A stretch of DNA of 64,000 nucleotides from Candidatus Flexicrinis affinis (GTDB lineage Bacteria > Chloroflexota > Anaerolineae > Aggregatilineales > Phototrophicaceae): positions 930,001 through 994,000 of the forward strand of contig JADJWE010000001.1 in NCBI GenBank assembly GCA_016716525.1, read 5' to 3'. The first letter of the stretch is position 1; the number at the start of each line of letters is the position of its first letter. The notes under the pieces were generated by a model, which saw only the letters and a list, made by a program, of their open reading frames with translations, ran no database searches and was not told the origin of the DNA. Shown here piece by piece: positions 17,832-26,661 of the stretch. The position numbers and the translations under genes are program-made.

Positions 17832-18892
17832 GCTTTCGTCGTGTAGGCGTGTTGTTTATGAAGGACCTTCGGTACGGGTCGAAGAACTTCATCTTCGTGT
17901 TTGCCGTCGTGATGCCGCTGGTCGTGTCGCTCGTGGTCGGCCTGTTGTTCGGCACGCTGTTCTCCGAGAAGCCTAAGCTGGGAATCGTCGACATGGGCGA
18001 TTCCGAGTTGGCCGCATTGCTTGCTGCCGCAGACTTCCTCGCGGTTCAATCGTACGACTCGGAGGCCGATCTGACAGCTGCGCTCGAGACTGGCGGCGCT
18101 GAGGTCGGGCTGGTGCTGGCAGATGGTTTCGATGCGGCCCTGCGCTCAGGCGAACGCACCGAGATCACGTTCTTCGTCTGGGGCCAGAGTCTCGTGCGCA
18201 ACCGCGCGATCATCAGCGCGGCCGTCGCCGACAGCGCGCTGGAGATCAGCGGGCGCGAGACGCCGATTACGGTCGACATCGTACTCGTGGGCGACCGGGC
18301 CGAAGTCTCTTGGCAGCAGCGACTGCTCCCGCTGCTGGTGCTCATGGCGGTCGTATTCGGCGGCATGATGGTTCCGGCGACATCGATGATCGAAGAGCGT
18401 CTGAAGCGCACGCTTTCGGCGGTCACAACGACTCCAATGTCGATGGCTGAGGTGTTCGCCGCCAAGGGGTTGATGGGTGTTGCGCTGTCAATCTTCTCCG
18501 GATTTGCGATCCTCACGCTAAACGGTGGGTGGGGCCCGCAGCCGATTCTACTCGTGCTTTTGCTGACGATCAGCGGCATGTTTGCGGCGGCCTTCGGGAT
18601 CTTCGTCGGCTCGCGCGTCAAGGACATCCAAACGCTTTTCGCTCTGATGAAGAGCACTGGCATTCTTATTTACGCGCCGGCAATCGTCGCGCTGTTCCCG
18701 GAAGCTATTCCGCAGTGGATCGCGCGGCTGTTCCCGACATACTACATCATGCAGCCTGTGCTGGACATCAGTCAGGGTGGGGCAGGCTTGGGCGACATCG
18801 CGCTCGATTTGCTCGTCTTGTGCGCGATGACCGCAGCGGCGATCTTCGCGCTTGGGCGCACCGCCGAACGGCTGCAAGTTCGCGCAGCCTAA
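17828..18892 (+). CDS. ABC-2 family exporter permease, second of two
   Basis: A 354-aa paralogue of the previous gene with the same plan: N-terminal helix (about 22-44), external domain, then five or six helices from about 160. The start is set at ATG 17828 because AGGAGG precedes it and it overlaps the previous stop by ATGA, although the frame is open further upstream. It probably forms a heterodimer with the first permease, driven by the ATPase at 15901-16764. Confidence 0.85.
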   Translation: MSFRRVGVLFMKDLRYGSKNFIFVFAVVMPLVVSLVVGLLFGTLFSEKPKLGIVDMGDSELAALLAAADFLAVQSYDSEADLTAALETGGAEVGLVLADGFDAALRSGERTEITFFVWGQSLVRNRAIISAAVADSALEISGRETPITVDIVLVGDRAEVSWQQRLLPLLVLMAVVFGGMMVPATSMIEERLKRTLSAVTTTPMSMAEVFAAKGLMGVALSIFSGFAILTLNGGWGPQPILLVLLLTISGMFAAAFGIFVGSRVKDIQTLFALMKSTGILIYAPAIVALFPEAIPQWIARLFPTYYIMQPVLDISQGGAGLGDIALDLLVLCAMTAAAIFALGRTAERLQVRAA

Positions 18893-18930
18893 AACGCCGC
18901 GGCCTGAAGCCGGACGCTATCAAAATACAC

Positions 18931-18956
18931 GGGCCACGGCTGCATCTCCGTGGCCC
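18931..18956. terminator. Terminator hairpin between convergent exporter and GH2 genes
   Basis: GGGCCACGG (18931-18939) pairs perfectly with CCGTGGCCC (18948-18956) around 8 bases. Read leftward it is followed by GTGTATTTTG, so it best serves the GH2 gene; it could also stop rightward transcripts of the exporter operon. Confidence 0.6.
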
Positions 18957-18971
18957 GCTTGAGGTGCTTGT

Positions 18972-20711
18972 CTACGCCTGACCGCTGATCAGGCGCGCGA
19001 TCGTCTCCAGCGGCGCTTTCGGCTGGCGATCGTACGTCAGCAGGCCGTTGATCTCCTGCTCGACGTCGGTGAGCTGTGTGTAGCAGAAACCCTGCAGCAC
19101 GGGCGACTTGTAGACCGCAGTCATGATTGCCGCCAACCGGTCGATGAAGTCGGCTTCGTCGCCGGCTGTCGAATAGCCCCAGCCTTCTTGCGCGGACTTC
19201 TTGTACGCGACGCCGCCAAACTCCGTCAACAAGATCGGCTGACCGGCATGCTCGACCCCACGTACGTAGAGATCGCGTTTAGCTGGCCGTGCGGCGAGCG
19301 TACTGGCGAGGGTCGCGTAACGTTCGGTCAATACCTCGCCACTGCTTTCGTAGTCATGGATCGTCAGCAGATCCGTCGTCGCGTGTTCCCAACCATCGTT
19401 CGACACCACGAGCCGCGTCCGGTCGAGCGAGCGTGTGAGGTGATACATCCCGTTCAGGTGGCTGATCTGCTTCGGGTCGCCGTTGAGGTCCGGTACTCCC
19501 CAGCTTTCGTTAACCGGCACCCACGCCACGATGCACGGGTGGTTGTAGTCGCGATCGACGGCTTCTTGCCACTCTGACGTGATGCGCTTGACGTACTCAT
19601 CGGAGTAGGCGTAGGCATTAGCCATTTCGCCCCACACCAGCAAGCCCATCCGGTCGGCCCAGTACAGATAGCGTGGGTCCTCGACTTTCTGATGCTTGCG
19701 CGCGCCGTTGAAGCCAAGCCGCTGTGTGAGTTCAATATCCTTCTTGAAGTCGTCGTCGGCTGGGAACGTCAGAATTCCTTCGGGGTGGTAGCCCTGATCG
19801 AGCACCAGCTTCATCGTGTACGGATGGTTGTTGAGCCGTACTTGACCGCGCTCGATGCTGATCTTGCGCATGCCGAAGTAGGATGTGAACGTGTCGACGA
19901 CACTGCCGCCGGCTTTGACTGTCACCGCCAAATCGTACAGGTTTGGATGTTCCGGCGACCAGACGGCCATATCGCGGCCAAACTTCACGACCTGAGACAC
20001 CGATCGCATCACCGATTCCGGCTGGATGGTCCCACTGACAACCGGCGCTCCGCGATACGTCACGGACGCCTCGACCTCGATCTCGGTCGGGACTGCGCCT
20101 CCGAGGACGTACTCGAACGTCGCTGAGCGCGCATCGACGTCCGGCGTGATTTTGAGCGACTTGACATACGTCGGGCCGACCGGCTCAAGCCACACCGGCT
20201 GCCAGATTCCCGTCGTGCGCGTGTAGAAGATCGCCGCCGAGTCGCGCATCCAATACTGTTTGCCGCGCGGCTGATATACGTCGGTCGATACGTCTTCGAC
20301 GCGCAGCACCAACGAGTTGCCCGTGGGCTTTAGCAGGTCGGTGACATCCACCGAAAACGGCGTGTGCCCACCCTCGTGGAAGACGGCAAACGTGCCGTTG
20401 ACCCACACCCATGCGCGGTAGTCGACCGCGCCGAAGTGCAGTAGGACGCGCTTGCCTGCCCAAGAGTTCGGCACCTCGAAGGCGCGCTGATACCAGACGA
20501 CATCGTGGAAGTCATTGGTGCCGATGCCGCTGAGCGGAGACTGAAACGTAAACGGAACAAGGATCTGCTGATCGAACGCCGCACCGGTGTACCACTTATC
20601 GGCGAGGCCGCGGTTGTCGTCATCGAAGGCGAAATGCCACGTGCCGTTAAGGCAGAGCCACTGATTGCGCACGAGCTGTGGGCGAGGATACTCGGAACGG
20701 GGAATGTCCAT
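18972..20711 (-). CDS. Glycoside hydrolase family 2 (beta-galactosidase/glucuronidase-like)
   Basis: A 579-aa GH2 enzyme. The order is an N-terminal jelly-roll sugar-binding domain (about 15-185, WYQRAFEVP and YRAWVWVNG), an immunoglobulin-like domain (about 190-285) and a TIM barrel (about 290-575). The acid/base glutamate is in VPVNESWG (about residue 402) and the nucleophile in LLTEFGG (about 497). No signal peptide is seen, so it acts in the cytoplasm on imported oligosaccharide. Substrate may be beta-galactoside, beta-glucuronide or an arabinoside, as the family is broad. It is 116 bases downstream of the AraC-type regulator on the same strand but has its own promoter and the shared 15-base operator, which ties it to the arabinan regulon. 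Confidence 0.85.
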   Translation of the reverse strand: MDIPRSEYPRPQLVRNQWLCLNGTWHFAFDDDNRGLADKWYTGAAFDQQILVPFTFQSPLSGIGTNDFHDVVWYQRAFEVPNSWAGKRVLLHFGAVDYRAWVWVNGTFAVFHEGGHTPFSVDVTDLLKPTGNSLVLRVEDVSTDVYQPRGKQYWMRDSAAIFYTRTTGIWQPVWLEPVGPTYVKSLKITPDVDARSATFEYVLGGAVPTEIEVEASVTYRGAPVVSGTIQPESVMRSVSQVVKFGRDMAVWSPEHPNLYDLAVTVKAGGSVVDTFTSYFGMRKISIERGQVRLNNHPYTMKLVLDQGYHPEGILTFPADDDFKKDIELTQRLGFNGARKHQKVEDPRYLYWADRMGLLVWGEMANAYAYSDEYVKRITSEWQEAVDRDYNHPCIVAWVPVNESWGVPDLNGDPKQISHLNGMYHLTRSLDRTRLVVSNDGWEHATTDLLTIHDYESSGEVLTERYATLASTLAARPAKRDLYVRGVEHAGQPILLTEFGGVAYKKSAQEGWGYSTAGDEADFIDRLAAIMTAVYKSPVLQGFCYTQLTDVEQEINGLLTYDRQPKAPLETIARLISGQA

Positions 20712-20751
20712 CTAAACGCCTCTTTCGCAATTTCTTGCTCAACAACGGACC

Positions 20752-20766
20752 TGCATACGATTTCAT
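20752..20766 (+). promoter_or_regulatory. Operator copy 1, upstream of GH2
   Basis: TGCATACGATTTCAT, identical to 24836-24850 and to the complement of 40771-40785. Within it TGCATACGATTTCA fits TG-N-A-N2-CG-N2-T-N-CA, the general LacI-family operator form with a central CG. It lies 5 bases past the -10 of the GH2 promoter, where a bound repressor would block transcription. Confidence 0.75.
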
Positions 20767-20771
20767 CGATG

Positions 20772-20800
20772 ATGATAGCGCGTGCTGCAAAGACTGCCAC
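20772..20800 (-). promoter_or_regulatory. Promoter of the GH2 gene
   Basis: Read leftward: GTGGCA (20800-20795), 17 bases, TATCAT (20777-20772). The -35 is weak; the -10 matches 5 of 6. The operator follows immediately. Confidence 0.45.
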
Positions 20801-20827
20801 ACCAGTTTGATTGACGCTTGGCGGCAG

Positions 20828-21673
20828 TCAGTGGGTGATGATGTGGACCCGCAAGTTCTCCTGACGGTACTCGCCCGGTGTGACCTGCATTGCGCTGCGG
20901 AAGATTCGCCGGAAGTAGTCGGGATTGCGAAAGCCGCATCGCCCGGCGATTTGACTGATGGTCAATTCGCTGTTGAGCAGATACTCGCATGCCTTCTGTA
21001 TCCGCCTGCGGTGGATGGCTTCGGTCAGCGTGCAGTGATACGTCTCGCGGAAGATGCGGCCGAGATAGTCGAGGTTGTAGCCGAGCGCTTCGGCGACCTT
21101 GCCGGCGGTGATACCACGGTCGAAGTTCATTCGAATGTAGTTGTGCGCCCATGTTGCCACGGCGTTGGTTGTGGCGGTCTCGGCGGTTTCGAGCGCCTGT
21201 TGACCGACTTCAAACAGCATCAGAAGCATCAGCATGTTGGCGGACGACGGCCGCAGAATTCCGGTTTCCTGCTCTGTCAGGAAGAACCGAAAGAGGCGCT
21301 CAAGCGCGTCAGGGCGGGGCATGTGCGAGTGCTGCGGAACGTCAACCGCAGAGCGGCGATCGACCTCGCGACGGGCGCGCTCCGGGCGGCCCTCCGGCAC
21401 GTCGAAGTGGATCCAGTAGAAGCGCAGATCGGGCGGCATCGGTTTGGTGCTGCCGTGTGTTCGGCCCGGCCACAAGTGAAGTGTGCTTCCCGCCACGAGA
21501 TGAAAGACCTGATCTCCCTCCCACATATCCAGTTCGCCCTGCACGACGAGGATCAACTCGTGCGAGTCGATTGTGCGGGTCGGGTGCATGGCATCCCCTC
21601 GGGAGATGAACAGCCCGGCGTTCTGCACCTTGATAGGGCTTTCCATCCAGACATGCAGCGTATGCGGACTCAT
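20828..21673 (-). CDS. AraC-family regulator with N-terminal cupin domain
   Basis: A 281-aa regulator. The N-terminal cupin-like effector domain spans about residues 15-100 (DSHELILVVQGELDMWEGD, then a GSTLHLWPG turn). Two C-terminal helix-turn-helix units span about 180-275: GKVAEALGYNLDYLGRIFRE and ISQIAGRCGFRNPDYFRRIF, the second being the AraC/XylS signature. It lies divergent from the GH127 gene and upstream of GH2, so it probably activates one or both in response to an arabinose-type sugar. A TACAAT -10 candidate sits about 34 bases before the ATG. Confidence 0.9.
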   Translation of the reverse strand: MSPHTLHVWMESPIKVQNAGLFISRGDAMHPTRTIDSHELILVVQGELDMWEGDQVFHLVAGSTLHLWPGRTHGSTKPMPPDLRFYWIHFDVPEGRPERARREVDRRSAVDVPQHSHMPRPDALERLFRFFLTEQETGILRPSSANMLMLLMLFEVGQQALETAETATTNAVATWAHNYIRMNFDRGITAGKVAEALGYNLDYLGRIFRETYHCTLTEAIHRRRIQKACEYLLNSELTISQIAGRCGFRNPDYFRRIFRSAMQVTPGEYRQENLRVHIITH

Positions 21674-21791
21674 GAGGAAGGCTCCGGAAGTCGGAATCGT
21701 ACTGGTATTGTAGCATTTTGACGTTTGTTGGAGTGCACGTGGCGCGGGTAAAGTTGACAGTCAAATAGATACGCAGCAAGGAATCCAGACC
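21674..21791. promoter_or_regulatory. Divergent control region between AraC regulator and GH127
   Basis: A 118-base gap serving both genes. ATTGTA at 21707-21712 is a -10 (TACAAT) for the leftward regulator gene. TTGACAGTCAA at 21754-21764 contains a -35 (TTGACA) pointing at GH127 and is also a palindrome (TTGAC-A-GTCAA). No good -10 is found after it, as expected for an activator-dependent promoter. The 15-base LacI-type operator is absent here. Confidence 0.45.
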
Positions 21792-23741
21792 ATGGCATCC
21801 GTTAACGTTGAGTCACCGGTTCCTGTTGATTTACGCAAAGTACAAGTGACGGGCGGTCTTTGGCAGGAACGCCAGACCGTGAACCGCAGCAGCACGATTC
21901 CGGCAGTCTATCACCAGCTTGAGAAGACCGGGCGCATTGACGCGTGGCGCATGGATCCCAACCGGGAGCGCCCCAAGAAACGCAGCGTCATTTACATGTT
22001 TTTCGACTCGGACACGGCAAAGTGGCTCGAAGCCGTGGGCTACAGCCTCGCCACGCACCCCGATCCCGAACTTGAAGCTTTGGCCGATCGGGTGATTGAC
22101 ATGATTGCCGAGGCACAGCTCTCCGACGGCTACCTGAATACGTACTTCCCGATTCTCGAACCGGAGAATCGGTGGAAGAACCTGCGCGACTGGCATGAGA
22201 TGTACAACGCCGGCCATCTCATCGAAGGGGCGATCGCCTACTATGAGGCGACCGGAAAGCGCAAGATCCTCGACGTGCTGCAGCGTTACGCAGACCACAT
22301 CGAGTCGATGTTCGGCCCGCGCGAAGGCCAGAAGCATGGCTATCCCGGCCATCCCGAGCTGGAGCTGGCGCTCGTCAAGCTGTATCGCGCGACCGGCGAG
22401 ATGAAGTATCTGAACCTCGCCAAGTACTTTATCGATGAACGCGGACAGCAACCGCACTATTTCGACCTTGAGGCCAAGGAGCGCGGAGAAGACCCCGCCG
22501 ACTTCTGGTTTAAGAATTACCGGTACTGTCAGGCGCATCTGCCACTGCGAGAGCAGACCGAGGCGACCGGTCATGCCGTGCGCGCATGCTATCTGTATGC
22601 AGGCGTGGCCGACATCGCCCGCGAGACGAATGATACCGAACTGCTCGATCTGTCCAGACGGCTCTGGGACGACCTGACGACCCACCAGATGTACATTACA
22701 GGCGGCCTCGGCCCGGCGCATTCCAACGAGGGTTTCACCTTTGCGTACGACCTTCCGAATGAAACCGCCTACGCCGAGACATGCGCAGCGATTTCGCTCG
22801 CATTCTGGGCGCATCGGATGTTCCATATCGATCCGGACGGTCGCTATATCGACGTGATGGAACGTGCGCTGTACAACAACGTCCTGAGCGGCGTATCACA
22901 CAGCGGCGATCACTTTTTCTACGCCAACCCGCTTGCGTCGTATCCGTACGTGAATCCCTACGAGCACCTGAGCGGCATTGCGACCGACGAGCACTACGAG
23001 CGGCAGGAGTGGTACTTCTGCCCGTGCTGTCCGCCCAATGTTGCACGGCTTGTTGCCAGTATCGGCGAATACATGGTCTCGGCCGCGCCGGGCCGCGTGT
23101 ATGTCCACCTGTATAACGACAGCATTGCCGATGTCGATCTAGGTGGGCGCGCGGTTCGCTTGATCCAGCAGACGCAGTATCCGTGGGACGGCACCGTGAA
23201 CATCACGGTTCGGACGGACAGCACCCAACGGTTCGACATGGCGCTACGCATTCCGGGTTGGTGCTCGCAGTTCTCGCTTGCGGTGAACGGCAACGGAGTC
23301 TCGGCCACAGTGGAACGCGGCTATGCCCACGTCGACCGCGAGTGGCACGACGGCGACGTCGTAACGTTGACACTGCAGATGCCGGTGGAACGCATTGCGC
23401 CACACCCGATGATCCGCCAGAACGCAGGACAGATCGCGCTCCAACGCGGGCCAATCGTTTACTGCCTCGAACAGGTCGATAACGGGCCGCGGCTAGCGAA
23501 CGTGACTCTGGCCCGCGATGCGGCGCTGACGGCGGAGTTCGATCGAACGCTGATGGGCGGCGCCGTAGTGGTTCGAGGCTCTGCGCATCGCGTCGAGCCG
23601 CAGGAGTGGGCCGACGACCTATATCGCCCGCTGCCGGAGATGAGCCTCGTGGCAGTGCCGTTCGAGTTCAAGGCGGTGCCGTACTTCATGTGGGCGAACC
23701 GCGAGCCCGGTGAGATGCGCGTTTGGCTGCGCGAGTCGTAG
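21792..23741 (+). CDS. Glycoside hydrolase family 127, beta-L-arabinofuranosidase type
   Basis: A 649-aa enzyme related to HypBA1, which removes beta-L-arabinofuranose using a zinc-bound cysteine nucleophile. The (alpha/alpha) barrel covers about 1-430 with family landmarks YLNTYFP, HEMYNAGHLIEGAIAYYEATG and TGGLGPAHSNEGF. The metal/catalytic site is CPCCPPN at about residues 408-413, giving the required cysteines. Two beta domains follow. There is no signal peptide, so it acts on imported sugars. It is read with the aldo/keto reductase 51 bases downstream and is probably under the divergent AraC-type regulator. Confidence 0.9.
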   Translation: MASVNVESPVPVDLRKVQVTGGLWQERQTVNRSSTIPAVYHQLEKTGRIDAWRMDPNRERPKKRSVIYMFFDSDTAKWLEAVGYSLATHPDPELEALADRVIDMIAEAQLSDGYLNTYFPILEPENRWKNLRDWHEMYNAGHLIEGAIAYYEATGKRKILDVLQRYADHIESMFGPREGQKHGYPGHPELELALVKLYRATGEMKYLNLAKYFIDERGQQPHYFDLEAKERGEDPADFWFKNYRYCQAHLPLREQTEATGHAVRACYLYAGVADIARETNDTELLDLSRRLWDDLTTHQMYITGGLGPAHSNEGFTFAYDLPNETAYAETCAAISLAFWAHRMFHIDPDGRYIDVMERALYNNVLSGVSHSGDHFFYANPLASYPYVNPYEHLSGIATDEHYERQEWYFCPCCPPNVARLVASIGEYMVSAAPGRVYVHLYNDSIADVDLGGRAVRLIQQTQYPWDGTVNITVRTDSTQRFDMALRIPGWCSQFSLAVNGNGVSATVERGYAHVDREWHDGDVVTLTLQMPVERIAPHPMIRQNAGQIALQRGPIVYCLEQVDNGPRLANVTLARDAALTAEFDRTLMGGAVVVRGSAHRVEPQEWADDLYRPLPEMSLVAVPFEFKAVPYFMWANREPGEMRVWLRES

Positions 23742-23792
23742 TGCTATCGCACGCGCTGGATCGCGACGTCATTGGATATTGGAGCAAGAGTC

Positions 23793-24749
23793 ATGAAATT
23801 TCAGCAACTTGGACAGACCGGCATACAGGTCAGCAGCCTATGCCTCGGCGCGATGTACTTCGGCTCGAGAAACGACGAGGCCACGTCGCACCGCCTGCTC
23901 GATCAATATGTCGATGCCGGCGGCAGTTTTATCGATACCGCCAACATCTATTCGCACTGGGTTGAAGGGTTCCGCGGCGGAGAGAGCGAAACGCTGTTGG
24001 GCGCGTGGATGAAGGCGCGAGGCAACCGAGACCGCATATTCCTTGCTTCGAAAGTCGGCTTCGGCTACGGTGACGTCCCTAAACGTCTGCGCGCAAGTGA
24101 CATCCAGCAGGAGTGCGACAAGAGCCTGAGGCGGCTGCAAGTCGACACCATCGACCTGTACTATGCCCACGTCGATGATCGGACGACCCCGCTAGAGGAG
24201 TCGCTCGAAGCGATGAATCGGCTGGTCGACGCCGGCAAAGTGCGCTTTATCGGCGCGAGCAACTACTTGGCGTGGCGACTCGAGCAAGCGCGTTGGATCA
24301 GCGAAACGCGCGGGTGGGCCAAGTTCTGCTGCGTCCAGCAGCACTACACCTTCCTGAAGCTTCGCGGCGGCATGAACGTCGCCCCGCAGGAGATGGCGAA
24401 CGACGACTTGCTCGACTATGTCGCTAACAGCGGGCTTACGTTGCTGGCCTACAGCGTGCTGCAATCGGGCGCGTATACGCGCCCCGAGCGCGGCTTCCGC
24501 AAGGAACTTCAGACGCCCGATAACGGCAGGCGGCTGGAAACGCTCGCGGCGGTGGCGGCGGAGACCGGTGCAACCGTCAATCAAGTCATCCTGAAGTGGA
24601 TGATGAACCGCTCGGTCATCCCGCTCATCGCCGCCAGCAGCAGCGAGCAGCTCGCTGAGAACATCGGCGCACTGGATGTTGACCTCACCGCAGATCAAAT
24701 GGACCGACTGAATAGGGCGGGCGTTGATTGGCCGGGTCGCTTAACATAG
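23793..24749 (+). CDS. Aldo/keto reductase
   Basis: A 318-aa NAD(P)H-dependent oxidoreductase with a TIM barrel. The catalytic set is visible: D and Y in FIDTANIYSHW, K in LASKVGFG and H in LYYAHVDD. The C-terminal NADP pocket includes VIPLIAASSSEQLAENI. It likely reduces a sugar aldehyde or acts on a sugar derived from GH127 action; the substrate is not readable. ATG 23793 is preferred over an in-frame TTG at 23772, with GGAG upstream. Probably co-transcribed with GH127. Confidence 0.9.
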   Translation: MKFQQLGQTGIQVSSLCLGAMYFGSRNDEATSHRLLDQYVDAGGSFIDTANIYSHWVEGFRGGESETLLGAWMKARGNRDRIFLASKVGFGYGDVPKRLRASDIQQECDKSLRRLQVDTIDLYYAHVDDRTTPLEESLEAMNRLVDAGKVRFIGASNYLAWRLEQARWISETRGWAKFCCVQQHYTFLKLRGGMNVAPQEMANDDLLDYVANSGLTLLAYSVLQSGAYTRPERGFRKELQTPDNGRRLETLAAVAAETGATVNQVILKWMMNRSVIPLIAASSSEQLAENIGALDVDLTADQMDRLNRAGVDWPGRLT

Positions 24750-24797
24750 CTCGCACGCGACGTGCCATACGACTTGTGAACGTTCGCATTGGGTGTC

Positions 24798-24826
24798 TTG
24801 ACAGACAGTCATGGGCGCGTTCTAAT
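24798..24826 (+). promoter_or_regulatory. Strong promoter of the arabinan importer operon
   Basis: TTGACA (24798-24803), 17 bases, TCTAAT (24821-24826), close to the sigma-70 consensus. It heads a leader of roughly 255 bases before the binding-protein gene. In the 24750-25089 gap I see only this promoter and its operator. Confidence 0.7.
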
Positions 24827-24834
24827 TTGTGGTC

Positions 24835-24854
24835 GTGCATACGATTTCATGCAC
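24835..24854 (+). promoter_or_regulatory. Operator copy 2, at the importer transcription start
   Basis: Contains TGCATACGATTTCAT (24836-24850), identical to the copies ahead of GH2 and of endo-arabinanase. Here the flanks make a 6-base palindrome, GTGCAT and ATGCAC, spaced by 8. It begins 9 bases after the -10 box, so it overlaps the expected start of transcription. Confidence 0.75.
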
Positions 24855-25089
24855 TCGATTGTCCGGTCGGTACTGGTGCCGCCACGCATCCAACGCCCTA
24901 TCACCATCATGGCGGACCAAGTTAGTTGAGTGTCTAGGAGAGGAGGTGCGTTCGGACTGACATCGCTGTCGCGGATCGCAAGTGATGCTCGCGCTCAAAC
25001 AGCGCGCGACCGTCCGACACAAGACCTAAATACTGCACAATCGATCCAACCCATGAGCCCTGAGGTTCGAAGATTTGAGGAGCAGAAAG

Positions 25090-26436
25090 ATGAACAAACG
25101 TCTGTCGTTAATCGTTTCCGTAACCGTGCTGCTGCTTGCCGCACTCGTTCTGTCCGTCCCCATGGTCGGCGCGCAGGATCCGGCGCCTGAACCGACCCCA
25201 ATCGTTGCCGAGCTCGGTAGTGGCTCGATCAAGGTTTCCTTCTGGAGCGGTCTGACCGGTTCGGACGGCACGACCCTAAACGCGATGCTCGCAGAGTTCA
25301 GCGCCGAGAACCCTGAATACGCCATTACCCACGAGATCATTCCGTGGGCAACGATGTACACCAAGACGCAGGCAGCGTTTGTCGCTGGCAATCCGCCCGA
25401 TCTGATGCTGATGCACGCGTCGGAAATCCCGCAATTCGCCGGCTACGGCGTGCTTGAGGACCTGAGCAGCTGGTACACGGCTAACGGCGGTTGGTTCCCG
25501 ACCGACGACATCTCTGGCCCGACACTTGACGGCTTGACCTACAACGGCGCGATCTACGGCATTCCGCTTGACAATCACGGCCGCGGCCTGTGGATCAACA
25601 AGGAAATGTTCGAGGCCGCAGGCATTGATACCGATCCGGCGACAGCCCCGACGACTTACGAAGGCTGGGTCGAGCTGTTCCAGAAGCTGACCATCGACGT
25701 CAACGGCAACAACGCCCTGTCGCCGGACTTCGACCCTGAGAACATTGCAGTTTACGGTTACGCCACGGGTGAATGGCCGCGCGTGAACTTCCAATCGGTC
25801 CTCGCCCAGCACGGCGGCAGCATCCTGAACGAAGACGGCACGCAGGTCGTCGTCAATTCGGAGGCCGGTGTTACCGCACTTCAGCAGACCTACGACCTGA
25901 TCTACAAGTACAATGTCGCGGCACCGCCCGCGGGTTTCGATTCTTGGCAGATGTTCCCGGGCCAGACGCTGGCAGTCATCCCGACCGGCACGTGGTTTGT
26001 GAACCATGCGACGACATCGGCCGAGTTCGAGTGGATGGCGTGGCCGCAGGTGCAGTGGGGTCCTGAGAAGGGCACGTGGTTCGGTCAGCACGTGTTCATG
26101 CTGCCGGTCGGCAGCTCCGGCGAGAAGCGCGAAGCCGTTGAGACGATCCTCCGTTGGATCAGCGACCATCAGGTCGAGTGGGCCGCGTCCGGTCAGGTGC
26201 CTGCCCGCCTGTCGGCACAGGCTGCGCTCGATCCTGTGAACTACCCCTCCAACATCTTGCTCGGCCAGGGGTTCTCTGAGTACGGAGTCCAGGATCCGAA
26301 GAGCACGGTGGTTCAGGAAATGTACGCCATCCTTGAGCCCGAACTTGGCGCCGCACTCGACAACCTGAAGACGCCGGAACAGGCACTCAATGATGCCGCC
26401 GAGCGGATGCAGCAGGCTCTCGACCGCGCGTTCTAG
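25090..26436 (+). CDS. ABC importer solute-binding protein for arabino-oligosaccharides (family 1)
   Basis: A 448-aa exported MalE/UgpB-class protein. A Sec signal peptide is plain: basic start MNKRLS, hydrophobic core VTVLLLAALVLSVPMVG and cleavage after GAQ. The mature part has the family features ISFWSGL-like first strand (IKVSFWSGLTG), the GNPPDLMLMH segment and a hinge. ATG 25090 is set by GAGGAG about 9 bases upstream. Two permease genes follow. Its place beside GH51, GH43 and the araBDA genes and its operator suggest cargo such as arabino-oligosaccharides; binding specificity itself is inferred. Confidence 0.88.
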   Translation: MNKRLSLIVSVTVLLLAALVLSVPMVGAQDPAPEPTPIVAELGSGSIKVSFWSGLTGSDGTTLNAMLAEFSAENPEYAITHEIIPWATMYTKTQAAFVAGNPPDLMLMHASEIPQFAGYGVLEDLSSWYTANGGWFPTDDISGPTLDGLTYNGAIYGIPLDNHGRGLWINKEMFEAAGIDTDPATAPTTYEGWVELFQKLTIDVNGNNALSPDFDPENIAVYGYATGEWPRVNFQSVLAQHGGSILNEDGTQVVVNSEAGVTALQQTYDLIYKYNVAAPPAGFDSWQMFPGQTLAVIPTGTWFVNHATTSAEFEWMAWPQVQWGPEKGTWFGQHVFMLPVGSSGEKREAVETILRWISDHQVEWAASGQVPARLSAQAALDPVNYPSNILLGQGFSEYGVQDPKSTVVQEMYAILEPELGAALDNLKTPEQALNDAAERMQQALDRAF

Positions 26437-26498
26437 TAGTGGCACGATGGGTGTGAAACCGGCTGTAGTACCTGCCGGATCCGCCTAACGATCATGAA

Positions 26499-26538
26499 GG
26501 TGGTGGGCGGTAGATGTAAGCGATCTACCCCCACCACC
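26499..26538 (+). terminator. Hairpin between binding-protein and permease genes, attenuator candidate
   Basis: GGTGGTGGGCGGTAG (26499-26513) pairs with CTACCCCCACCACC (26525-26538) with one bulge and an 11-base loop. There is no T-run. Stem-loops at this point commonly protect or limit the message so that binding protein is made in excess over permeases. Confidence 0.55.
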
Positions 26539-26661
26539 CGGATGGGAAGGCCACGTAATCCTGATCGCCGCGTCGGGTGCTGGTTCGATATACTACAGTC
26601 GTACCACATGCCTGTCTCGACAGGTTGAATAGGCCGTTTTCTTGTAGAGGACCAGTTTGAC

